From Lactobacillus apis (lineage in GTDB: Bacteria; Bacillota; Bacilli; Lactobacillales; Lactobacillaceae), in contig NZ_PDKP01000001.1 of assembly GCF_002837055.1 (NCBI RefSeq), positions 724,199 through 788,198 of the forward strand: a DNA stretch of 64,000 bases, in the 5' to 3' direction. Below, one piece after another: positions 17,465-25,465 of this stretch. Position numbers and translations under genes: made by a program. Every line of letters begins with the position of its first letter. Positions within the stretch are counted from its first letter, which is position 1. The notes beneath the pieces were generated by a model. It did not search any database and was not told where the DNA came from. It worked only from the letters and a program-made list of their open reading frames with translations.

Positions 17465-18775
17465 TTAAATCAATTTTTCCAAAGCGTCTTCATACTTTTG
17501 AATATCACCTGCACCCATAAAGACAATCACACTGTCTTTATTTTGAGCCAGGTCAGCAATGTTGTCGAGGTTGATTACTTCGGATCCAGGAATCTTAGCT
17601 ACTAGATCCTCACTCGAGATGTCGCCACTTGCTTCTCTGGCAGAAGCATAAATTGGGGTAACGTATGCTTTATCAACACCACTTAAAATTTCTTCAAAAT
17701 CATGTGCATACTTCTTGGTTCGCGAAAAAGTATGCGGTTGGAAGACAACTACAAGTCTCTTATCAGGAAACTTCTGTCTAGCTGCTTGAATCGTTGCCCG
17801 CATTTCAGTTGGGTGGTGAGCATAATCATCGATAATATTAATATCGCCAAAATCCTTTTCGGAAAAGCGGCGTTTAGCACCTTGATACGTAAGGAGCCCT
17901 TGCTTGATATCTTCCAAAGGTATCTTCTCTGTGTGAGCAACAGCAATAACAGCCGTTGCATTCAAGATATTATGATCGCCAAACAAATGAATTGTGAATT
18001 CACCAATCATTTGACCGTGATCCAAAACACTGAAGGTGGATCCTTCTGTTGTTCGCTTGACGTCTACTGCTTGAAAATCATCATTAGCTTCAAACCCGTA
18101 AGTATATTTAGGGACTGCTGTTTTGAGTTCACGTAAACGTTCATTTCCACCCCAAACAAATAAACCTTTTTTTGTCTGATCTGCAGCAGTTTGAAAGGCG
18201 GAAGTATAATCTGCTTGATCCTTAAAGTAGTCAGGATGATCAAAATCAATATTTGTCATAATCTGATAGTCAGGATGGTAGGCCAAAAAGTGACGGCGAT
18301 ATTCGTCAGCTTCGTAGACAAAAAAGCGTGAATTCTTGATTCCTTTTCCTTCACCATCTCCAATTAGATATGAAGTTAGCGCTGCTTCGCTCATTACGCG
18401 AGCAAGAATTCCGGTTGTTGAGGTCTTGCCATGAGTTCCTGCAACACCAATACTTGTATGCATCGCAACAACTTCTTCAACCGTATCAGGATAGCTTTGC
18501 CAGCTAATCCCTTTGTCCTCACAAGCCTTAACTTCAACATTATCGTTTTTGAACGCATTCCCTTTAACAATTACTTGACCTTCAGTTTTGATATTGTCAG
18601 CACTAAAAGGAGCAATTTTAATCCCAGCTTTTGCGAGTGGTTCCTGCGTGAATGTATATTTTTCAATATCACTACCGCTCACTTCATAACCTAGATCATT
18701 AAGTAATAATGCTAGGGCAGCCATTCCTGTTCCCTTAATTCCAATAAACCATATTTGCTTGTTCTTGTCTAACAT
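17465..18775 (-). CDS. murC: UDP-N-acetylmuramate--L-alanine ligase
   Basis: 436 residues, Mur ligase family. The N-terminal Rossmann domain has IGIKGTGMAALA, the ATP loop is GVAGTHGKTSTTG (about 109-121), the central domain has DEADEYRRHF-like residues, and the C-terminal domain has DDYAHHPTEM. It adds L-Ala to UDP-MurNAc, the first amino acid of the peptidoglycan stem peptide. GGAG precedes ATG, and it appears to be transcribed alone. Confidence 0.97.
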   Translation of the reverse strand: MLDKNKQIWFIGIKGTGMAALALLLNDLGYEVSGSDIEKYTFTQEPLAKAGIKIAPFSADNIKTEGQVIVKGNAFKNDNVEVKACEDKGISWQSYPDTVEEVVAMHTSIGVAGTHGKTSTTGILARVMSEAALTSYLIGDGEGKGIKNSRFFVYEADEYRRHFLAYHPDYQIMTNIDFDHPDYFKDQADYTSAFQTAADQTKKGLFVWGGNERLRELKTAVPKYTYGFEANDDFQAVDVKRTTEGSTFSVLDHGQMIGEFTIHLFGDHNILNATAVIAVAHTEKIPLEDIKQGLLTYQGAKRRFSEKDFGDINIIDDYAHHPTEMRATIQAARQKFPDKRLVVVFQPHTFSRTKKYAHDFEEILSGVDKAYVTPIYASAREASGDISSEDLVAKIPGSEVINLDNIADLAQNKDSVIVFMGAGDIQKYEDALEKLI

Positions 18776-18902
18776 ATCTTAGCTCCAAAATCTATTTTTC
18801 ATCGTTTATTATTTTACCATTGTTGCAGTAAAAAAAGCAGAATTCAAATAAACAGTTAATTATAAAAAATAAATTTCAAATTACCGTTGTACGTTTTTAA
18901 CC

Positions 18903-18935
18903 ATAAAAAACTTCACGTTAACCGTGAAGTTTATG
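18903..18935 (-). terminator. Terminator after ytpR
   Basis: A hairpin AACTTCACGG / CCGTGAAGTT-type stem with a U run on the minus strand, just past the ytpR stop. Confidence 0.85.
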
Positions 18936-18940
18936 TTTAT

Positions 18941-19588
18941 TTATAGGCTGATTTTACCGCTAGCTAATAATTCATCACATTTAGCAGCATCAAATTCGTC
19001 TCCAACTTGAAAATCATCTGGTAAAACCATGATGCCACGTTTTTCTGGAGCATGTTCAAGGCCTAATTCGCGTGCTGAACAAATCATTCCGTATGAATCA
19101 ACATGACGTAATTCACCAGGCCAAATCATTTGTCCGTTAGGCATTAAAGTTCCTGGTAAGGCAACAACTACCTTTTGTCCTTGAGCAATATTAGGAGCAC
19201 CACAAACAATTTGATGTTCTTCGCCGTTACCAACTTCAACTGTAGTGACATGTAAATGATCAGAATCAGGGTGCTTATCACAAGTCTTAACATAGCCGTA
19301 AACCAATGTTGGTTTACCATATGCAAGTTCCTCAGCAAAACCGGCATCTGCTAATGCTTTATTCAATGCACTTAAATCTGCATCGGATAATTTAACTTGA
19401 CCGTCTGGTAACTTATCGTAGTCAATAACTTTATCAACGTTGAAAAAGTTGAAGCCAGTGACGTTCCCTTTTTCATCAGTGATACGAGTAATATCACCTT
19501 TTTCTTCATATTCACTCTTACCTTGATCTTGACCTAAAATAACAATCAAAGTATTGGGATAGCTACGTTTATTAATACTAGTAATCAT
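18941..19588 (-). CDS. ytpR: YtpR family tRNA-binding (EMAP/OB-fold) protein
   Basis: About 215 residues. The N-terminal DUF4479-type region spans 1-90. The C-terminal tRNA-binding OB fold (about 95-200) matches the B2 domain of PheT: VYGYVKTCDKHPDSDHLHVT, QIVCGAPNIAQGQKVVVALPG and GMICSARELGL. The precise role is unknown; structure-specific RNA binding is inferred. Start choice: GAGG lies 8 nt from a TTG at 19591 and 11 nt from the ATG at 19588, and I take the ATG. The operon order trmB-trx-ytpR matches the ytmQ/ytpP/ytpR area of Bacillus. Confidence 0.88.
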   Translation of the reverse strand: MITSINKRSYPNTLIVILGQDQGKSEYEEKGDITRITDEKGNVTGFNFFNVDKVIDYDKLPDGQVKLSDADLSALNKALADAGFAEELAYGKPTLVYGYVKTCDKHPDSDHLHVTTVEVGNGEEHQIVCGAPNIAQGQKVVVALPGTLMPNGQMIWPGELRHVDSYGMICSARELGLEHAPEKRGIMVLPDDFQVGDEFDAAKCDELLASGKISL

Positions 19589-19609
19589 CAAAATTCAATC
19601 CTCTTTCAC

Positions 19610-19930
19610 TTAGTCCAATGACCTCAAAAAGTCTTCAACTTGGTCTTTGGTTTTACGATCCTTATTAACTAGTCTACCAATTTCTTCGCCATCTTGGTAG
19701 ACCACAAATGATGGTATTCCCATAATATTTAACTCTTTAGCCACATCAATTGAACCATCACGGTCAATTTGGTAAAACTTACTTTCAGAAAAGTCTTGTT
19801 CAATTTCAGGTAAAAATGGATCTAAAAAGTGACAATCAGGGCACCAGTCAGCTGAAAATTCTAAAACTACTCGACCACTTTTAGTTATCTCTGATAGTTT
19901 TTCTTTGTTTAATTCTTTAATTTGTTCCAT
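19610..19930 (-). CDS. ytpP: Thioredoxin-like protein (YtpP type) with CPDC active site
   Basis: 106 residues from the ATG at 19930 (GAGG 9 nt upstream); the in-frame GTG upstream includes the SD itself. Thioredoxin fold: FSADWCPDCHFLDPF at the active site and the cis-Pro motif GIPSFVVYQDG. The CxxC is CPDC rather than the classic CGPC, so its redox potential probably differs from housekeeping thioredoxin. It is cytoplasmic and lies 21 bp from ytpR, as in the ytpP-ytpR order of Bacillus. Confidence 0.87.
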   Translation of the reverse strand: MEQIKELNKEKLSEITKSGRVVLEFSADWCPDCHFLDPFLPEIEQDFSESKFYQIDRDGSIDVAKELNIMGIPSFVVYQDGEEIGRLVNKDRKTKDQVEDFLRSLD

Positions 19931-19966
19931 ATCATTAAGCCTCACTCATCTAGATAAATATCTAAT

Positions 19967-20626
19967 CTATTCTACTCCAAAATCTGCATGAAGAGCGTAA
20001 ATTGGATTACCTTTAGCAGCAAATTTGTGCTCATACTCAGTTTCAATGTTTTTTGCTACAATCTCCTCATTTTCATGATGAAGATCAACAGAGACAAAGT
20101 CAAAATGCATACCATAATTGTTCATGCTGGCGACTGAATATGAAAATAATCCTGAGTTATCAGTCTTAAACTCAATTTGACCTACAGGCTTCAAAATCTT
20201 TTTATACTTTTCTAAAAAGGTTTTATAAGTTAAACGCCTTTTTTCATGCTTTGTTTTAGGCCATGGATCACTGAAGTTTAAGTATAGTGTATCAGCGCTA
20301 TTTGCAGCGAAAAATGCCGTAATGTCAGCTGCATCAGCACATAAAATTTGCAAGTTATCCAGCTTCTTTTCAAGTTTGGTTCGCAAAATCATTCCGGCAG
20401 CTGTCACTTGCAGTTCAAGTGCAACAAAATTCTTATCAGGATTTTGTTCAGCCAAAGTGGTAATAAAATGTCCTTTGCCTGACCCAACTTCAATTTCCAA
20501 CGGTCTAGAACAGTCTGCAAAACGCTGTGACCAATCAATCTGTTTTTCAGGATCAGGACGATCTAATACACTTTCTGGATGCTCCTGTACCAACTTAACT
20601 GCCCACGGCTTATTCCGTAATCTCAC
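19967..20626 (-). CDS. trmB: tRNA (guanine-N7)-methyltransferase
   Basis: 219 residues starting at GTG 20626 (MRLRNKPWAVK, the usual TrmB N-terminus) with AAGGAAG about 10 nt upstream. This start lies 2 bp after the ecsB stop, whereas the longer ATG start would overlap it. The SAM-binding motif is EIEVGSGKGHFITTLA, the substrate motif is LNFSDPWPKTKHEKRRLT, and the C-terminus has TEYEHKFAAKGNPIY. It makes m7G46 in tRNA. Confidence 0.95.
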   Translation of the reverse strand: MRLRNKPWAVKLVQEHPESVLDRPDPEKQIDWSQRFADCSRPLEIEVGSGKGHFITTLAEQNPDKNFVALELQVTAAGMILRTKLEKKLDNLQILCADAADITAFFAANSADTLYLNFSDPWPKTKHEKRRLTYKTFLEKYKKILKPVGQIEFKTDNSGLFSYSVASMNNYGMHFDFVSVDLHHENEEIVAKNIETEYEHKFAAKGNPIYALHADFGVE

Positions 20627-20628
20627 TT

Positions 20629-21828
20629 TTAAATCTTCCTTTTCTTGATTTTGATTGGTAAGTATAACCACAAAATAATTATACTAAAAATTAATAGACC
20701 AATGATTGCCTCAGCTAGCTGCAAATTAATTGGCAAGATAATTAACCAAAATAAGCTAATGATAAGCCATTGCAGGCCTAGCGCCAATTTAAGTACTGCT
20801 ACTAAATCTTGGCCCCTTTTTTCGCGTTCAATCGGATAAATTCGATACATAACGTTATCATCAAATTCAGATACCAAGGGTAATAACTGGTAAACGGTCA
20901 GAAAAATAACTAAGCATGACAAACCAAACGCCCAAAGCCAGTTCTGAACTAACCATGAGATTAAAATTGCAAATGCAGTCATTCTTACCAGTAAATTAAG
21001 GTACTCCGGATTACGCAATAAAGAACGACGGTATAAGAAGCGATTTGGTTTTTCTTTTGCCAATGATTTAGGTAGCAAAAAGTCTAAATATTTACGTCGC
21101 TTTATACTGATTTTCTTTTCTTTTACATCAGTAAACATGCTAAAGGCACTATAAACACGATTTTTCCTACCTTGTTCTTGGTTAACCGCATATTGCCAAT
21201 CAAATAACGCAACATTTTTTTGCTTTTGTGCAAGCATAAAAAAAGCACCTAAAATCAAGATGACAGCAATATAGCTACAGATTGTCCAAGTTGCACTGCA
21301 AATTAAGCCAAGTAAAAGTAGCAAGCTGAGTAGTGGCAATGAAAGCTTATGACTCGAATATAAATTATATTCTTCTAATTTCAACTGAAGAACTTTTGCC
21401 AATAAAACTACTACTGCAAGTACAACATATGCTACTGGAGATATTTCAGCTTTAAGTGTCGCGAAGGGAAACAAGATTCCCGCAATAAGTACCAAAATAA
21501 TTGTGGGTACAATCAAGCTATAATTTAGCATTGGTTTTAAATAGTCACGCATTTGCTTATCCTGCGGTAAGAGAAAATGCAAATCAGCTGGCTCAAGTAA
21601 AGTTACTAGTTTTCCAGAAATTAAGGGCAACCAAATAATTACTCCAACTAGCGGGCGGTAAAACCATAATCCGGTTGGCATCTTTTTCATACTCTGGGCG
21701 TACCAAAACATTAAGGCGCCGAATAGAAAAATCAGAGCCAGAATAAAGAAATCATTAAAAACTAACACCAAGTACTTAAGCGACTGCTGTAAATTTTTGC
21801 GTAATCTTTTTTGAGCTAACTCACGCAT
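20629..21828 (-). CDS. ecsB: ABC transporter permease EcsB
   Basis: 399 residues with about ten hydrophobic segments, EcsB family. The N-terminus (ELAQKRLRKNLQQSLKYLVLVFNDF) and the LLEPADLHFLLPQDKQMR loop are typical. It pairs with EcsA, whose gene overlaps by 8 bp. In Bacillus and staphylococci EcsAB affects secretion, the regulated proteolysis of RseP substrates and clearance of peptides. Its location beside a divergent HIT gene and prsA matches the Bacillus hit-ecs-prsA neighbourhood. Confidence 0.88.
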   Translation of the reverse strand: MRELAQKRLRKNLQQSLKYLVLVFNDFFILALIFLFGALMFWYAQSMKKMPTGLWFYRPLVGVIIWLPLISGKLVTLLEPADLHFLLPQDKQMRDYLKPMLNYSLIVPTIILVLIAGILFPFATLKAEISPVAYVVLAVVVLLAKVLQLKLEEYNLYSSHKLSLPLLSLLLLLGLICSATWTICSYIAVILILGAFFMLAQKQKNVALFDWQYAVNQEQGRKNRVYSAFSMFTDVKEKKISIKRRKYLDFLLPKSLAKEKPNRFLYRRSLLRNPEYLNLLVRMTAFAILISWLVQNWLWAFGLSCLVIFLTVYQLLPLVSEFDDNVMYRIYPIEREKRGQDLVAVLKLALGLQWLIISLFWLIILPINLQLAEAIIGLLIFSIIILWLYLPIKIKKRKI

Positions 21829-22561
21829 GACGTTGCTCCTGATTTAAGATTTGGTAAATCTTGTCGAAAGAATCGCTATCGTTTAGACCATAATGCTGCC
21901 TAATCTCAGTCAGATTACCTACAACATCAATTACACCATTGTTTAATACCGCATAATTTGAAATTGCTTGCTCCGCATCAGCTAGGATATGAGTCGACAT
22001 CAAAATCATTTTACCGTCACTTATCGCTGCTTTAATCAGTTCAATTAAATTAGCTACAGCAAGTGGGTCCAGACCAGTAAATGGTTCGTCAATCACTAAG
22101 AGTGGTGTGTCTGCTAGAAATGCAGTGACAATCATCACCTTTTGCTTCATCCCTTTGGAGAAATGAATTGGTAACCACTCTAGCTTGTCCTCCAACCTGA
22201 ATATCGTTAACAGCTTATTCGCTCTTTGCCAAGCCTTATCTTCATCCAGTTGATAGCTTAAAATTGTTAAATCTAGATGCTCTTTTAAGGTCAGTTCAGG
22301 ATATAAAACTGGTATCTCCGGAATATAAGCAATTTGTCGCTTAAATTCAGTTGGTTGTTTAGTTAATTCTATTCCATTTAAACTAATTTTCCCTTTTTGC
22401 GGACGTAACAATCCTAAAATATGTTTAATTGTAGTAGATTTTCCAGCACCATTAAGTCCAATAATGCCTAATGCTTCTCCTGGTTTGATTTCAATATTAA
22501 TATCGTTAATGACTGGCACACCAGTGTAGCCACCAGTCAAATGCTCTATTTTTAGAACCAT
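21821..22561 (-). CDS. ecsA: ABC transporter ATP-binding protein EcsA
   Basis: 246 residues from the ATG at 22561 (AGGA nearby); an upstream ATG extension of 16 codons has no SD. Walker A is GLNGAGKST (38-46), the signature region is HFSKGMKQKVM, Walker B is LLVIDEPFTGLD, and the H-loop His is in STHILAD. It energises EcsB. It diverges from the HIT gene with about 90 bp between starts. Confidence 0.9.
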   Translation of the reverse strand: MVLKIEHLTGGYTGVPVINDINIEIKPGEALGIIGLNGAGKSTTIKHILGLLRPQKGKISLNGIELTKQPTEFKRQIAYIPEIPVLYPELTLKEHLDLTILSYQLDEDKAWQRANKLLTIFRLEDKLEWLPIHFSKGMKQKVMIVTAFLADTPLLVIDEPFTGLDPLAVANLIELIKAAISDGKMILMSTHILADAEQAISNYAVLNNGVIDVVGNLTEIRQHYGLNDSDSFDKIYQILNQEQRHA

Positions 22562-22651
22562 AATTCCTATCTTTCTTTTAGTGAATTTACTTATTTTATA
22601 TGATAGCATGATATTAATGGAAACTAAATTTCAAAATCAAGAGGTTTAAAA

Positions 22652-23083
22652 ATGGATGAATTAGATAAAGACTGTTTATTTTGCAAAATTATTCGTGGTG
22701 AAGTTCCTAGTTATACCGTTTTCGAAAATGATGACGTTAAAGCTTTTTTAGATTTATCACAGGTTAATCCAGGACATACCTTAATGGTGCCCAAAAAACA
22801 TCTCACAAACTTGTTTGATTATACTGCCGAAGATGCAGAAAAATACTTAAAGTACATTCCGGCAATTGCCAACGCAATTAAGAAATTTGATCCTAAGATT
22901 ACTGGAATGAACATTACCACCAATAATGGTGAAAGTGCTAGTCAAGTTGTAATGCACTCACATATTCACTTCATTCCCCGTTTTGAAGGCGATGGCTTAA
23001 AACTTGCCACTCGGAATAATGAAGATAAATACACTCCTGACGACTATCAAAAGATTGCTGATCAGATTAAAGCACAATTTTAA
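22652..23083 (+). CDS. hit: HIT family nucleotide hydrolase
   Basis: 143 residues. Histidine triad HSHIHFIPR near residue 100 (HxHxH), N-terminal zinc-type Cys pair (DCLFCKI), and NPGHTLMVPKKH. It is an HINT/Hit-like purine nucleoside phosphoramidase acting on AMP conjugates. The SD AGAGG precedes ATG. It is divergent from ecsA and followed 9 bp later by a small membrane-protein gene. Confidence 0.93.
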   Translation: MDELDKDCLFCKIIRGEVPSYTVFENDDVKAFLDLSQVNPGHTLMVPKKHLTNLFDYTAEDAEKYLKYIPAIANAIKKFDPKITGMNITTNNGESASQVVMHSHIHFIPRFEGDGLKLATRNNEDKYTPDDYQKIADQIKAQF

Positions 23084-23092
23084 GGAGAAAAA

Positions 23093-23419
23093 ATGAAACA
23101 TTTTAGCCTAGGACTTGCCGTAGGTGCAGGGTTCGGGATGGTCCTCTCTCTTTTTGAAGATAAAAATGGCAATCGCTTAGCTAAACCAGTTCAAAAGCAA
23201 TTTAGTGGTGTGAAAGATGATGTTACGAGTCTGACTAATGCTATCGCTGATTTAAAAACCGCTCAACAAGAACTAAAAGATGCAACGCCGATTGCTAAAC
23301 AGGGATTGACTGAAGTAGAAAAAGAAATTGAGTATTACCAACTTAGTGTTTCTCGCATAGTTGATAGTTTACAGCAAGAACTTGATAAACTGGTTCAAAG
23401 TACACCAAAGAACAAATAA
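23093..23419 (+). CDS. Small membrane-anchored YtxH-like protein
   Basis: 108 residues. One short glycine-rich hydrophobic N-terminal segment (SLGLAVGAGFGMVLSLF, 4-20) is followed by a charged helical region (about 40-105) likely to form a coiled coil. The layout resembles YtxH-type proteins, but I do not recognise a definite family. It lies 9 bp after hit with a strong AAGGAG SD, so it is co-transcribed. The function is unknown. Confidence 0.75.
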   Translation: MKHFSLGLAVGAGFGMVLSLFEDKNGNRLAKPVQKQFSGVKDDVTSLTNAIADLKTAQQELKDATPIAKQGLTEVEKEIEYYQLSVSRIVDSLQQELDKLVQSTPKNK

Positions 23420-23545
23420 TTCTAAAAATTGTTAAAGAAAGTTTGTTTTTTGAATGAATTCTGTAAATTTAAAAACTTGTTCTGCGAGTTTATGTTATAT
23501 TAATTGTCGGTGACTTATTTAATTAAGGATGTGGAGAAATATTTT

Positions 23546-24445
23546 ATGAAAAAATATATTAAAAAATTAGCTACAGTAGCTGCTGTAGCTGGTATTGCAC
23601 TATCAACCACTGCTTGTTCTAACGGTGGTAAAACAGTTGCTTCCTATAAGGGTGGCAAGATTACCCAAAATGATTACTACGACGAAATGAAGAAATCACA
23701 AGCGGGTCAAACTACTCTTGCAAACATGATTATTAACCATGTTTTAGAACAACAATATGGTAGTAAAGTTTCTAAGAAACAAGTTGATAAACAATTCAAC
23801 AGCTACAAAAAGCAATATGGTTCTCAATTTAATGCCGTTTTACAACAAAATGGCATGACAGTTTCAAGTTTCAAGCAAAACTTAAAGACTAATTTGCTCA
23901 GTGAAGCTGCATTAAAAGATGTTAAGAAAATTTCCAAGAGTCAAGAAGACAAGGCTTGGAAAGAATATCAACCTAAGGTTACTGTTCAACACATCTTGGT
24001 TTCTAAGAAATCACAGGCTGACACCATCATTAAAGAATTAAAGAATGGTAAGAGCTTCAAGAGCTTAGTTAAGAAGTACTCATTAGACCCTGGTACTAAG
24101 GCTGATGAAGGTAAGCTTCCTGCATTTGATTCAACTGATGCAACTTTAGATCCTGCATTCAAGAAAGCAGCATTTAAGCTTAAGACTGGTGAAACTACTA
24201 GTAGCCCAGTTAAATCTCAATCTGGTTACCACGTAATTAGAATGATTAAACACCCAGCTAAGGGTACATTTGCTTCTCACAAGAAGGAAATTGATGATGA
24301 AATTTATCGTTCAATGTCCCAAGATCAGGAAACAATGCGTAGCGTTATTTCAACTGTTCTAAAGAAGGCTGACGTTTCAATTAAGGATAACGACTTGAAG
24401 AACGTCTTATCATCTTACGTTTCTACTTCAGATTCTAAGAAATAA
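23546..24445 (+). CDS. prsA: Foldase PrsA (peptidyl-prolyl isomerase lipoprotein)
   Basis: 299 residues from ATG 23546 (GGAG 9 nt upstream); the longer ATG at 23504 would add 14 residues before the signal peptide. Lipobox TTAC gives C24. The N/C-terminal chaperone arms flank a parvulin domain (about 133-225) with VTVQHILVSKK, YSLDPGTKADEGKLPAF and QSGYHVIRM. It folds secreted proteins on the outer face of the membrane. Confidence 0.94.
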   Translation: MKKYIKKLATVAAVAGIALSTTACSNGGKTVASYKGGKITQNDYYDEMKKSQAGQTTLANMIINHVLEQQYGSKVSKKQVDKQFNSYKKQYGSQFNAVLQQNGMTVSSFKQNLKTNLLSEAALKDVKKISKSQEDKAWKEYQPKVTVQHILVSKKSQADTIIKELKNGKSFKSLVKKYSLDPGTKADEGKLPAFDSTDATLDPAFKKAAFKLKTGETTSSPVKSQSGYHVIRMIKHPAKGTFASHKKEIDDEIYRSMSQDQETMRSVISTVLKKADVSIKDNDLKNVLSSYVSTSDSKK

Positions 24446-24452
24446 AAGCAAT

Positions 24453-24489
24453 AAAAAAGAAGTTCATTAGAAAATGAACTTCTTTTTTT
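24453..24489. terminator. Bidirectional terminator between prsA and yhaM
   Basis: A stem AAAAAAGAAGTTCATT / AATGAACTTCTTTTTT serves both converging genes; the yhaM stop codon lies in its far arm. Confidence 0.88.
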
Positions 24490-25465
24490 ACTCTAATTTT
24501 TTAAACTTCGTCAGCGCCTCATCATTCTTCGGCCGATAAAAGCGTCTTCCACCCTGGCTCATAATGTTATCTGTAAAATTACCAGGACGCGTATTTTGCA
24601 GCGCGTTCGTTATTGCATAAAGCGATGCATCTAGGTCATCAATTCTGTGTAATAGCTCAGCTTCTAATAAAGCCGGCAATTTTGGTGAACCATATTCAAA
24701 TTTACCGTGGTGCGACAATACCATGTGGCGTAACAACAAAACATCTTCTGATTCAAGATCAAAATTTAGTTCTCTTGCAGCAAGCATTATTTGCTCATCA
24801 ATTAAAACTAAATGCCCAATCAAGTTACCTTCCGTAGTATATTGGGTTGCCACTGGACCAGACAATTCCAAAACTTTACCCATATCATGTAAAATGCAGC
24901 CAGCGTATAAGAGCGAACGGTCAACTTGCGAATAGTTATCGGCAATTGCTTTAGCATCTCTTAACATTGACAGTGTATGATATGCCAGACCGCCACGTAC
25001 CGCATGGTGATTGCTCTTGCCTGCTGGATAATCAAAAAAGCGCTTGTCCCATTTTTTCAATAAATAGCGCACAATTCTATTCCAAGTTGGATTTAGGATT
25101 TCAAACACATACTGATTAATTTCATCTTTCATTGAAGAAATTTCTTCTGGCGCCGATTTAACAAATTGATTTAGATCATAGCCCTCTTCAGGTCCTACCA
25201 CACGCAAACCATAAATCTTAATTTGTGGCTGTCCCTGATATTCTTCGCGCTTACCGTCCAATTCAACGATTGTGCCACTACTATAGGTTGCAGCATCTTG
25301 ATTAGTTGCATCCCAATAATTTCCACGAATTTCACCAGAAGCATCACCAAAAGACAATGCCAAATATAATTTACCCTTCTGAGTATGTCTTAACTGGGAA
25401 TTCTTAATTAAGACAATCGCCTCTAATTCTTCGCCATCATTGTAGTCCAGTAAGTGTTTATACAT
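24488..25465 (-). CDS. yhaM: 3'-5' exoribonuclease YhaM
   Basis: 325 residues. The N-terminal OB-fold nucleic-acid-binding region is about 1-95. The HD phosphohydrolase domain (about 155-290) has NHHAVRGGLAYHTLSM, CILHDMGKV and LSHHGKFEYGSP metal-site residues. It trims 3' ends of mRNA in Gram-positives and is also known as Cbf1. The ATG overlaps the yhaN stop by one base (TAATG), so translation is coupled. Confidence 0.93.
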   Translation of the reverse strand: MYKHLLDYNDGEELEAIVLIKNSQLRHTQKGKLYLALSFGDASGEIRGNYWDATNQDAATYSSGTIVELDGKREEYQGQPQIKIYGLRVVGPEEGYDLNQFVKSAPEEISSMKDEINQYVFEILNPTWNRIVRYLLKKWDKRFFDYPAGKSNHHAVRGGLAYHTLSMLRDAKAIADNYSQVDRSLLYAGCILHDMGKVLELSGPVATQYTTEGNLIGHLVLIDEQIMLAARELNFDLESEDVLLLRHMVLSHHGKFEYGSPKLPALLEAELLHRIDDLDASLYAITNALQNTRPGNFTDNIMSQGGRRFYRPKNDEALTKFKKLE

